Below, one piece after another: positions 4,952 through 11,584 of a stretch of 14,678 nt of DNA. A program made the translations under genes and the position numbers. The DNA is taken from the NCBI GenBank assembly GCA_964603155.1, contig CAZRTZ010000062.1:1-14678 (forward strand), given 5' to 3'. The stretch comes from VAUL01 sp964603155. GTDB taxonomy: Bacteria; Desulfobacterota; Desulfuromonadia; Desulfuromonadales; BM103. The notes below the pieces were generated by a model. It saw only the letters and a program-made list of their open reading frames with translations, had not been told where the DNA came from and did no database searches. Numbering within the stretch: the stretch's first letter is position 1; each line of letters opens with the position of its first letter.

Positions 4952-6367
4952 TCACGTGTCGCTTCTGACGACCTTGCCCTTCCCTTGAGCCTTGGATTGG
5001 TACATCGCATCATCGGCGAGCTTGATCAGTGCTTCGAAGGAGGAAACATTCCTGTCGATCAGGGTAGAACACCCCATGCTTGTCGATATCCGGTCTTTTT
5101 CCATCCCGTCAACGACATGACTGCCGATCATCCTTGAAATGCGTGACGCCAGCTCATAGGCTCCGTCACCATCGGTATTCGGCAGGAGCATGGCGAACTC
5201 GTCGCCACCGCAACGGGCCGGCACATCACTCACCCGGGCGGCACTCTTCAGCAACTGACCGATCCCCTTGAGGGCCTTGTCCCCGATGGCGTGGCCATAC
5301 GTGTCATTGACATGCTTGAAATTATCAACATCGATAAAAAGCAGCGACAACGGCTCATTATGACGCGTGGAACGAGCAAACTCCTGCTCCAGGCGGTCGT
5401 AGAAGTGGCGCCGGTTGTAGAGCCTGGTCAAATCGTCGCGAATCGACATCTCTTCAAAATATTCCTGGGAAGTCTTCACCGATTCGAACAGGACCGCGTT
5501 CTCAAGAGCATTCGCGGCGATGTTCGCGACCAGTTGTGAAAGCTTGAGGACCCGGGGGGTGATCCAGTCCTTCTCCCTGGAAACGGTTCGCAGGAAAAAG
5601 GTGCCGATCACGCTCTCTTTTTTGATCAGGGGAATGACGACGATGGAATTAAAGTCCAGTTTCTCTATGTAGGTGCGCACCGGGGCCATCAAGGGATCAT
5701 TCTTGGCGTCATTGATCGTCACCGACTGCTTGGTCTCGACTGCCCGGCGGATTTCCGGGTAGCGATTCAGGTCGAGCTGGATTTCAGTCCTGTGATCAAG
5801 GTCGCTGCTGGCCTTGACAACAACCTTGCGCCCCTCGGTTATCCCGATGACCGAACAGCGCGCAACATCAATGATTTTCGACATCTTATTGACGATAAGA
5901 CGCAAGATCGCATTGGGGCTGCGAGTAACGGAAATCGTTTCCGAAAGTTCAAGGAGCATCAGCAGATCCTTCTGCTCCAGTTCGTCATAATCCTCTTGGG
6001 TGCGCAGGTGTGACTCGATCCGGGCAAACACCTCGGGAAGGCACATCGGCTTGACAATGTAGTCGCTGGCCCCGGCCTTAAGGCCGAGGATGATCTCTTC
6101 CTTGTTGGTGAGGGAGGTGATGAGAATGACCGGGATATCCCTGGTCTCCTCATCATCCTTAAGCATTTCACAGAGGTTGACACCCTGTTGTCCCGAAGTT
6201 TCTACGTCGATGACGATCAGGTCGGGAATATTCAGGCTGGCAAGATGCATTCCTTCCGAACAGTTGTCGGTATCGATAATCGTGTAGAAAGAACTCAGGG
6301 CGTTACGCAAAAGCTCCCGGTAAGTCTCTTCCTCATCGACTATGAGAATTTTCTTTTTGTCACTCAT
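4952..6367 (-). CDS. REC-GAF-GGDEF diguanylate cyclase response regulator
   Basis: This 471-residue cytoplasmic protein would make cyclic di-GMP from two GTP under control of phosphorylation. The N-terminal receiver domain (about 5-122) has acidic residues D11/E12, phospho-acceptor D54 in LIVIDVE, and the conserved lysine in IVKP. A GAF-like sensor domain follows (about 145-295). The C-terminal cyclase domain starts near DDLTRLYNRRHF and has an intact GGDEF at 387-391, plus RVSD (378-381) five residues before it, the inhibitory product-binding I-site. All expected catalytic features are present, so it should be active and feedback-inhibited. No sensor kinase gene is adjacent. The start is ATG 6367 with a weak ribosome binding site (GAGG about 10 bases upstream). 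Confidence 0.93.
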   Translation of the reverse strand: MSDKKKILIVDEEETYRELLRNALSSFYTIIDTDNCSEGMHLASLNIPDLIVIDVETSGQQGVNLCEMLKDDEETRDIPVILITSLTNKEEIILGLKAGASDYIVKPMCLPEVFARIESHLRTQEDYDELEQKDLLMLLELSETISVTRSPNAILRLIVNKMSKIIDVARCSVIGITEGRKVVVKASSDLDHRTEIQLDLNRYPEIRRAVETKQSVTINDAKNDPLMAPVRTYIEKLDFNSIVVIPLIKKESVIGTFFLRTVSREKDWITPRVLKLSQLVANIAANALENAVLFESVKTSQEYFEEMSIRDDLTRLYNRRHFYDRLEQEFARSTRHNEPLSLLFIDVDNFKHVNDTYGHAIGDKALKGIGQLLKSAARVSDVPARCGGDEFAMLLPNTDGDGAYELASRISRMIGSHVVDGMEKDRISTSMGCSTLIDRNVSSFEALIKLADDAMYQSKAQGKGKVVRSDT

Positions 6368-6465
6368 CCGAAGTCTGCCTCAAATGGAATTGACCACCAA
6401 CGTCGCCTAACTTCTAATATTTACCAGATAATCATGCCATTGCCACCATCATATTCAATACAAAG

Positions 6466-6500
6466 CAGAAAGGCCTCGTTATAAAAACGAGGCCTTTCTG
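6466..6500 (-). terminator. Strong hairpin terminator after the iron-sulfur gene
   Basis: CAGAAAGGCCTCGTT (6466-6480) and its exact complement (6486-6500) form a 15-base stem with a five-base loop. It lies 31 bases after the stop of the iron-sulfur gene and isolates that gene from the downstream GGDEF gene. The following minus-strand sequence (CTTTGTATT) is only moderately T-rich. Confidence 0.75.
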
Positions 6501-6530
6501 ACAAAGGGAATCGCGATCAACCGGAACGTG

Positions 6531-7310
6531 CTACTTGCGGTCTCCGCGGATGCCGATACACACTGTTTCCAGAGGAATTTCCCGACCGCTGCGGGCGATG
6601 GCCTGGCGCGCCAGATGGATCAGGCCGGTGCAGCAAGGGACTTCCATGTGCACCACGGTCAGACTGCGAATGCGGCTGTGGCTGATCATCGCCGTCAGTT
6701 TGTCGAGATACGGAGCGGTATCGTCAAGTTTCGGGCAGGCGATCAGCAGCGCCTTCCCCTTGAGTAGTTCCTCGTGAAAACCGGCGTAGGCGAAGGGGGC
6801 GCAGTCTGCAGCCAGCAGCACATCGGCTTCCTGCAGGAACGGGGCGCTCGGCGGCACCAGGTGCAGTTGAATGGGCCACTGGGCCAGCCGTGATACGGCC
6901 GCTGCGGCCGGAGCAGCACCAGACACTGCCGGGCGCTCGATACTCATCAGACGGGCCGAAGGGCAGCCGCCGGCAGGGGGCGAAAAGCTGCGCACCTGCG
7001 CCGACGGGCAGCCGCCACCGTGTTGGGCCGGAGCCGCATGAGCGTGCCCATGCGCAGCCGCTGGCCGCCCGATCTCCTTGAGGTGGGCATCCACCGCCAC
7101 CTCGTCGAACTCCTCGGCATCGCGCTCCTCGATGGTGATGGCATTTTGCGGGCAGTCACCAAGACAGGCCCCGAGACCATCGCAGAGGTTGTCGGCAATC
7201 AGTTTGGCTTTGCCGTCGATAATCTGGATCGCTCCTTCAGCACAGGAGGGGACGCAAAGACCGCAGCCATTGCATTTGTCTTCATCGATCTTCACGATTT
7301 TGCGGATCAT
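6531..7310 (-). CDS. 4Fe-4S ferredoxin-domain protein with GGCPSA repeats
   Basis: This 259-residue protein starts with a ferredoxin-like domain. Cluster I cysteines are complete (CNGCGLCVPSC, 13-23). The second motif, CDGLGACLGDCP (43-54), lacks the usual second cysteine, so cluster II may be three-iron or use another ligand. A flexible His/Ala-rich linker follows, with two copies of GGCPSA (99-104 and 114-119). The C-terminal half has further cysteines (C170, C192, C226-C227). It is probably a cytoplasmic electron carrier or redox sensor; I know no assigned reaction. ATG 7310 is supported by AAGGAG seven bases upstream; the longer open frame runs back into the previous gene. It has its own FNR-type site upstream, and a strong terminator follows. 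Confidence 0.82.
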   Translation of the reverse strand: MIRKIVKIDEDKCNGCGLCVPSCAEGAIQIIDGKAKLIADNLCDGLGACLGDCPQNAITIEERDAEEFDEVAVDAHLKEIGRPAAAHGHAHAAPAQHGGGCPSAQVRSFSPPAGGCPSARLMSIERPAVSGAAPAAAAVSRLAQWPIQLHLVPPSAPFLQEADVLLAADCAPFAYAGFHEELLKGKALLIACPKLDDTAPYLDKLTAMISHSRIRSLTVVHMEVPCCTGLIHLARQAIARSGREIPLETVCIGIRGDRK

Positions 7311-7385
7311 GGAGGGACTCCTTGTCGGGTGATTGATTTCAGGCATCGTTAAGTGAAGGTTACCCCGAGGATGCGCCGTCACTCC

Positions 7386-7399
7386 TTGACTGTGATCAA
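7386..7399. promoter_or_regulatory. FNR/DNR-type operator upstream of the iron-sulfur gene
   Basis: TTGACTGTGATCAA has half-sites TTGAC and ATCAA around four bases, the layout bound by FNR/DNR-type dimers. It lies 75 bases before ATG 7310. On the minus strand a weak -10 (TAACCT, 7362-7357) would put the site about 42 bases upstream of the start of transcription, the usual activator position. Confidence 0.6.
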
Positions 7400-7402
7400 A
7401 AT

Positions 7403-7756
7403 TCAGAACAAATAGTGCCAGAGCAGACCAAGCCGGCCGCGCATGATCAGATGTCTGCCTGAAAAGCGCATGATCTCCCTGACCTTCTCGCGATGACCGG
7501 GTTTGTAGCAGTGCACCGGGCAATGTTTGCAGGACGGCTTTTCCTCAAGAGGGCAGCGCAGGCGGCGTTCAAGGGCATAGGCGAGAAAATCCGCGCATTC
7601 GTTGCAGACGGGATAGCGCTGCAGAGGCAGAATCCGCAGTTCGCCCTCGGCGACGGCAAGCGGTCCGCGCGGACCGTCATGGTGCTCCCGGCAGTAAACG
7701 GCGGTGAACCAGGCAAGGGTCGTCAAATCCTTGCGTTCACGACGGCTCAGGGGCAT
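7403..7756 (-). CDS. ygbA: YgbA-family (nitrous oxide-stimulated promoter) protein
   Basis: This 117-residue protein matches the YgbA family, named for nitrogen-oxide-inducible expression; in E. coli ygbA is under NsrR control and responds to nitric oxide. The match rests on cysteine-rich CNEC (51-54), CKHCPVHCYKP (76-86) and REKVREIMRFSGRHL (89-103), which closely resemble the E. coli sequence as I remember it. Seven cysteines (22, 51, 54, 68, 76, 79, 83) could bind a metal or iron-sulfur cluster. It is cytoplasmic with no known biochemical activity. ATG 7756 lies four bases after the cytochrome stop, so the two are co-transcribed; a TTG at 7792 would overlap the cytochrome gene. Its position beside a hydroxylamine oxidoreductase-like cytochrome fits a reactive-nitrogen role. 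Confidence 0.85.
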   Translation of the reverse strand: MPLSRRERKDLTTLAWFTAVYCREHHDGPRGPLAVAEGELRILPLQRYPVCNECADFLAYALERRLRCPLEEKPSCKHCPVHCYKPGHREKVREIMRFSGRHLIMRGRLGLLWHYLF

Positions 7757-7760
7757 CTTC

Positions 7761-9062
7761 TCAGTTCCGGGGCTCGTTCCGCAGGCGTTCAAGCACCCGC
7801 GCCTTCTCTGCCGCGTACTCTTCGGCGCTCATCCCCCCGCGTTCGAAGCGGCGTTTCAGTTCCTGCAGGCGCTGCTCCTGACCGACGAAACCGTCCTCTT
7901 GCCGCCGGTCTGCCGTGCCGGCCTGTCGGCCGGAAACCCGGTTGAGCAGGGCGGCTTCGGACTCGATTTCGGCCAGGGTCAGCTTGAGCTCGGCGTTGCC
8001 GTACCAGTGGGTATAGGCCGGATTCTGGTGATAAGCGCCCTTGACCGCCTTGGCCAGATCGTACTTTTTCATCTTGAAAAAAAGCCGTTCGGCACGCGAG
8101 AGATTTTCGTACAGCATCTGGTTGTCGAGCACCAGAGCTTTCCCACCCAACGGGTGGGCAGGACGCTGCTCGGGAGAAGGCTCCAGCAGTTTGCGATCAT
8201 CGAGCGTCCGGATGACTTCGGCGGCTCGCGCGACCAAAGCGGTACTCTGGTCACGCACGGCGTCATTTCTGGAAAACTCCCGTTCACTGAAAGCCCGGCT
8301 GTGGCACTGCGTGCAGATGCCGAGCATTTCAGCCCGTCTGCTTTTCCGGGTCGACTCGGGGAGCAGGTCCATCCCCGAAGTCATGGTGATGCCAAAGGAA
8401 ACGTCGTGACTCCCCTTGGGCATGTGGCAGTTCTGGCAGGAAGGGCCGGCCTCTTCGCCGACGGTCGCGTTGAGCACGCCGTGCCGGGAGGTTTGCCACA
8501 TCTCCCACTGCGGGTGATCCGGCCCCATGTGGCAGGTGGCGCAAATCTCCGAACGCCGCAGCGGTTCGAGGCTGGTCAGGTGGTTGGCATGGCAGGCGGC
8601 GCAGGAACTCTCCACCTGGTGGCAGCGGTTGCAGCCGATCTCGCCCATCTCCGAGCTCTGCATGAGAAAACGGGCACAGTGTACGGTCGACTTCGGGAGC
8701 GTACTCCCCTCCTCATGGCAGAACCGGCATTCCCGCGGGTCTCGCTTCTCCATCGCGCGCGTACAACCCCACCCTGAATGCAATCCCATGCCGTGCCGGC
8801 TGGTGACATGCTCGTGATAGGCCTTGTCGTGGCAGCGGCCACAGACCTTGGCCTCGACCCTGCTCGTGCCGGCCACAATTTTGTCGTGATTGCTGCCGTG
8901 ACAGTCGGCACAACCGACACTCGCGGCATGGGCACTCCCCCGCCACTGAGCCACCGCCGCCGGGGTTTCCTTTTCATGACAGCCCAGGCAAGTGTCGGCA
9001 GCCAAGGTCTGGGTGACGCCTCCCAGGACCAGCCCTCCCAGCAATATCAGTATCCGGCTCAT
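7761..9062 (-). CDS. Secreted nine-haem cytochrome c, hydroxylamine oxidoreductase-like
   Basis: This 433-residue protein has a signal peptide (about 1-21, ending TLA-AD) and nine CxxCH haem motifs, with first cysteines at 25, 51, 74, 112, 144, 154, 174, 209 and 250. Closely spaced haems and segments CHMGPDHPQWEMWQTSRHG (177-195) and YHQNPAYTHWYG (344-355) resemble the octahaem hydroxylamine oxidoreductase group, whose members oxidise hydroxylamine or reduce nitrite/hydroxylamine in the periplasm. Here there is one motif more than eight. Two extra cysteines (C100, C129) could form a disulfide. The tail (about 397-428) resembles a SHOCT module, unusual for a cytochrome. ATG 9062 has a strong GGGAGGTG site and overlaps the upstream stop. 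Direction of catalysis is uncertain; detoxifying reduction is my inference. Confidence 0.88.
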   Translation of the reverse strand: MSRILILLGGLVLGGVTQTLAADTCLGCHEKETPAAVAQWRGSAHAASVGCADCHGSNHDKIVAGTSRVEAKVCGRCHDKAYHEHVTSRHGMGLHSGWGCTRAMEKRDPRECRFCHEEGSTLPKSTVHCARFLMQSSEMGEIGCNRCHQVESSCAACHANHLTSLEPLRRSEICATCHMGPDHPQWEMWQTSRHGVLNATVGEEAGPSCQNCHMPKGSHDVSFGITMTSGMDLLPESTRKSRRAEMLGICTQCHSRAFSEREFSRNDAVRDQSTALVARAAEVIRTLDDRKLLEPSPEQRPAHPLGGKALVLDNQMLYENLSRAERLFFKMKKYDLAKAVKGAYHQNPAYTHWYGNAELKLTLAEIESEAALLNRVSGRQAGTADRRQEDGFVGQEQRLQELKRRFERGGMSAEEYAAEKARVLERLRNEPRN

Positions 9063-10108
9063 GGCCGCACCTCCCGGTATTCATCAGGGGTAATCAACCC
9101 CTCAAACCGCCATTTGCGCAACAGCCAGGCATTTTCGGCATCCGTCTGCTTCAGGCGAGGGGGCATGCCGCTGCCGGCATAAAGCCGACCATTAACAGCG
9201 AGCAGGTAGTCGCCGCTATCGAAATGTTGCAGACGTGTTTCCACACCCCATGTTTCCGGGACATCGGCGGCTTGTTCGGTGACAGGTGCAGGCGACCCGG
9301 AAGGCGGCCACAGCAAGAGTACGCGCCACGATCCAGTGCCGGGCCGGTAGGCCACCACGTCTTCAGTCTCCCCCCAGTGGAGGGCGACTGCCTCTACGGG
9401 CAACTGCAGCAGCTTGCGTTCGCCAGCACCCTGCCAGTTGCGATGCGTCATCTGCAAATAGGCCGGGAACTGCGGGGGATCGTGCAACTGCAGCACGACC
9501 AGTTCGTCTCCCGCCGGGGAAAAGGCAACTTTCAGCAAGTGGCTTAAACGGTCGCGTACAGCCTTCGTGGTTGCTGGTTTGAGAGTGGTGTCGCCGATGA
9601 TCGACTGTTCGCGCTCCGCACCGTTGACCCTGACCAACCACTGAGTCAGACTTCCGCCGAAAGAGAATGCCCGCAGGCTGTAACCGGCAACCAGCAGATC
9701 GTCACGACGGCTCCAGGCCAGGTCAACCGGAGTCCCGGGAAGCTCCGACTGATCGACGGCTTTACCGGCGCGGTCAAAGATGACCAGCCGCCCTTTTCCG
9801 TCTTCGGCGACAAACGCCGCGGCCAGCTGAGTCCCGTCGTGCCGCCAGCCCAAGGCCAGCGGCGTTTGCGAATCGAGACGACGCCCCTCCCCGGAAGGAA
9901 GTTCCAGCAACTGCAAGCCGCCCTTGCCAATGGCGATCAATTTGCGATCGGGTGAACCGGCAAAGACCCCTTGGGGATCGATGATGGTGATAAATTGCAG
10001 CGACTGACCGGCAGGGGTAACCGGCGCAGGAAGTTCGGCACAAGCTGAAAGAAGCAGGAAAATCGACAGCAGGATGGCTAGGGGCAGGAAGTGTCGATAT
10101 TGGGTCAT
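9059..10108 (-). CDS. Beta-propeller-like lipoprotein with SHOCT-like tail
   Basis: This 349-residue protein has a lipoprotein signal peptide with lipobox LLSAC, so C23 would be lipidated and the protein held in the periplasm or outer membrane. The body has repeats of the kind seen in TolB/WD40 propellers: short strands followed by a turn, such as VFAGSPDRKLIAIGKGG, LGWRHDGTQLAAAF and VAFSPAGDELVVL. The end (LLRKWRFEGLITPDEYREV) resembles a SHOCT module, as does the end of the cytochrome encoded next. I infer a scaffold or assembly partner for that cytochrome. ATG 10108 is chosen because it opens the signal peptide; the TTG at 10135 adds nine residues. No ribosome binding site is visible. It overlaps the cytochrome gene as ATGA. 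Confidence 0.78.
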   Translation of the reverse strand: MTQYRHFLPLAILLSIFLLLSACAELPAPVTPAGQSLQFITIIDPQGVFAGSPDRKLIAIGKGGLQLLELPSGEGRRLDSQTPLALGWRHDGTQLAAAFVAEDGKGRLVIFDRAGKAVDQSELPGTPVDLAWSRRDDLLVAGYSLRAFSFGGSLTQWLVRVNGAEREQSIIGDTTLKPATTKAVRDRLSHLLKVAFSPAGDELVVLQLHDPPQFPAYLQMTHRNWQGAGERKLLQLPVEAVALHWGETEDVVAYRPGTGSWRVLLLWPPSGSPAPVTEQAADVPETWGVETRLQHFDSGDYLLAVNGRLYAGSGMPPRLKQTDAENAWLLRKWRFEGLITPDEYREVRP

Positions 10109-10114
10109 GCGTAA

Positions 10115-10120
10115 AGCATA
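10115..10120 (-). promoter_or_regulatory. Possible -10 element of the lipoprotein-cytochrome-ygbA unit
   Basis: TATGCT on the minus strand (10120-10115) matches TATAAT at four positions. Transcription would start at or next to the A of ATG 10108, and the upstream palindrome would be centred near -40.5, almost the standard activator position. This implies a leaderless or nearly leaderless message. Confidence 0.4.
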
Positions 10121-10141
10121 GCACAGCCCCTGCAACAGACC

Positions 10142-10155
10142 TTGACCCTTGTCAA
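10142..10155. promoter_or_regulatory. FNR/DNR/HcpR-type operator (TTGAC-N4-GTCAA)
   Basis: TTGACCCTTGTCAA is a perfect five-base inverted repeat around four bases, in the gap between the regulator stop (10166) and the lipoprotein start (10108). The half-site TTGAC fits Crp/Fnr proteins with an E-SR recognition helix, as encoded by the adjacent regulator gene. Confidence 0.78.
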
Positions 10156-10165
10156 AAAACTTCGA

Positions 10166-10843
10166 TCAGGCTTCCTTGCAGCGCTCGGCCAGCTCTTCGA
10201 GCCGCTCGACATCGAGGATCTCAACACATTTGCCGCTGACCCGTATCAGGTCATCTTCGGAGAGTTTGCGCAAGGTGCGGGAGAGCGTCTCGCTGACCGT
10301 GCCGAGGTTGGAGGCCAGCTGACTTTTGGAGATCGGCAGTTCGACGGTGGTCCGGCGGCCGCGGGCCAGACCCAAAAGGTAGCGGGCCAGCCGGGACGGC
10401 ACGTCCTTGAAGGTCAGCTCCTCGATCTGCTGGGCGAACTGGCGCAGGAATCGCGACAGGCCGGCAATCATGTTGATGGCGATGCGACTGTTGCCGGCAA
10501 GGAGCCCGAGAAAACCTTCCTTGGGAAGAAACAGCAGCTTCGAGGGAGCAAGTGTTTCGGCACAGGCCGGATAGAGACCGCTGCCGAAAATGGCGGCTTC
10601 GGCGAAGGTCCCGCCAGGGTGGACAATGTGCAGAATCCTCTCCTTCCCTTCGCTGGAGAGCTTGAACACTTTGACCTTGCCGTCGAGGACCACGAAGAAC
10701 CCTGCGGCCTCCTCGCCATCGGAGAAAAGCAGTTCGCCGCGCGGGCATTCGCGCACCTTGGCGAGGGCCTGCAACGCAGCCAAGTCATCATCGCCGAGGC
10801 CGGCAAAGAGAGGAATCATTTTGAGTCTGGCGGGTATGTTCAT
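10166..10843 (-). CDS. Crp/Fnr-family transcriptional regulator (DNR/HcpR-like)
   Basis: This 225-residue cytoplasmic regulator has an N-terminal cyclic-nucleotide-binding-like sensor domain (about 10-120), a long dimerisation helix, and a C-terminal winged helix. The recognition helix reads TVSETLSRTLRKL, giving the E185-S188-R189 set that in FNR contacts TTGAY half-sites. The four-cysteine oxygen-sensing cluster of FNR is absent: the four cysteines are scattered (near 33, 94, 211 and 222), so haem- or NO-sensing as in DNR/HcpR relatives is more likely than oxygen sensing. I see no TTGAC palindrome before its own start. Matching sites lie before the lipoprotein and the iron-sulfur genes, so it is the probable local activator. 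The start is ATG 10843 with a weak AAGG about ten bases upstream. Confidence 0.9.
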   Translation of the reverse strand: MNIPARLKMIPLFAGLGDDDLAALQALAKVRECPRGELLFSDGEEAAGFFVVLDGKVKVFKLSSEGKERILHIVHPGGTFAEAAIFGSGLYPACAETLAPSKLLFLPKEGFLGLLAGNSRIAINMIAGLSRFLRQFAQQIEELTFKDVPSRLARYLLGLARGRRTTVELPISKSQLASNLGTVSETLSRTLRKLSEDDLIRVSGKCVEILDVERLEELAERCKEA

Positions 10844-10942
10844 CTTGAAAACCTTAGCAAAAGATCACACAACCGACAATGGTTCAATATCGGCTAAATC
10901 TGGCGCACTTGCATTCTGCATATCAGAAGATGAAATCTCGAA

Positions 10943-10971
10943 CGATACTCTCTAACAGGCAGGAAGTATCG
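10943..10971. repeat. Inverted repeat upstream of the Crp/Fnr gene
   Basis: CGATACT (10943-10949) and AGTATCG (10965-10971) are exact complements 15 bases apart, about 100 bases before the regulator start. It could be an operator or part of a leader; evidence is limited to symmetry. Confidence 0.35.
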
Positions 10972-10989
10972 ATCCTGACAACACAAAGA

Positions 10990-11011
10990 CATCCGGGTGA
11001 AGTTCCGGATG
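10990..11011 (-). terminator. Weak terminator after the GSU3473-like gene
   Basis: CATCCGG and CCGGATG (10990-10996 and 11005-11011) form a seven-base stem with an eight-base loop. The minus-strand continuation TCTTTGTGTTGT is only loosely T-rich. It is 66 bases after the stop at 11078. Confidence 0.45.
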
Positions 11012-11077
11012 CCATAATATACTCAAGCCCCCCTTTTCCAGAGGAGGGTGAAAAACATCAAGTCACGTGGTCTGCAG

Positions 11078-11266
11078 CTATGCGGCGCGACGCTCAGGGC
11101 CGTTATACTGCAGAATCTCTCCCCCGCGCATCTGGTCGCGACCAACAATCGCCCAGCCGCTTGTCCGCAGGAAACCGGTGATCTTGCAGGTTGCCAGCAA
11201 CATATCAAGCATCGACTGCTTGACCAGATCGTATCTGCCGTCGTTGTACATAACCCGGATCATCAT
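11078..11266 (-). CDS. Small GSU3473-family protein
   Basis: This 62-residue protein begins MMIRVMYNDGRYDLVKQ and ends GPERRAA. Both ends match what I remember of a small family named after Geobacter sulfurreducens GSU3473, found in several copies in that group. No biochemical role is known to me. It has no membrane segment or signal peptide, and one cysteine. AAAGGAG lies seven bases before the first ATG of an ATGATG pair, so 11266 is preferred over 11263. The open frame runs 34 codons further upstream, but those residues overlap the promoter region and do not fit the family. It seems monocistronic, between the tRNA terminator and a weak terminator. Confidence 0.75.
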   Translation of the reverse strand: MMIRVMYNDGRYDLVKQSMLDMLLATCKITGFLRTSGWAIVGRDQMRGGEILQYNGPERRAA

Positions 11267-11288
11267 GGCGCGACTCCTTTCAGAATTT

Positions 11289-11316
11289 ATTTTACCAAAA
11301 ATTTCCCTTCCCGCAA
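11289..11316 (-). promoter_or_regulatory. Candidate promoter for the GSU3473-like gene
   Basis: On the minus strand TAAAAT (11294-11289) matches TATAAT at five positions. A poor -35, TTGCGG (11316-11311), lies 16 bases upstream. The message would start about 20 bases before the ATG. Confidence 0.35.
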
Positions 11317-11421
11317 AAGAGCCCCCCACACCAGAGACATAAAAAAGGGTCAAAGGAACAACCGCCATTCTGGCAACAACCCATATGCATATTCAGGGCT
11401 TAAAAACAGCAGAAAAGAAAA

Positions 11422-11449
11422 AAGGGCTTGGCCGATTGGCCAAGCCCTT
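11422..11449 (-). terminator. Strong intrinsic terminator after tRNA-Gly
   Basis: AAGGGCTTGGCC and its exact complement form a 12-base stem with a four-base loop. On the minus strand it is followed by TTTTTTCTTTTC. It lies nine bases downstream of the tRNA 3' end. Confidence 0.9.
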
Positions 11450-11457
11450 GATTTTCC

Positions 11458-11532
<75 letters not shown>

Positions 11533-11584
11533 GAAGCGAAGGCGTTTATAACAAAAGGGAATGGAGCAGTCAACACCATTTTTC

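Noticed and set aside
6400..6465. Possible sigma54 promoter (TGGCAATGGCATG) before the GGDEF gene
   Set aside because: The GG and GC elements are not 10 bases apart, so the required -24/-12 spacing fails.
7704..8777. 357-codon open frame on the plus strand
   Set aside because: It is antisense to the nine-haem cytochrome and ygbA and shows no family motif.
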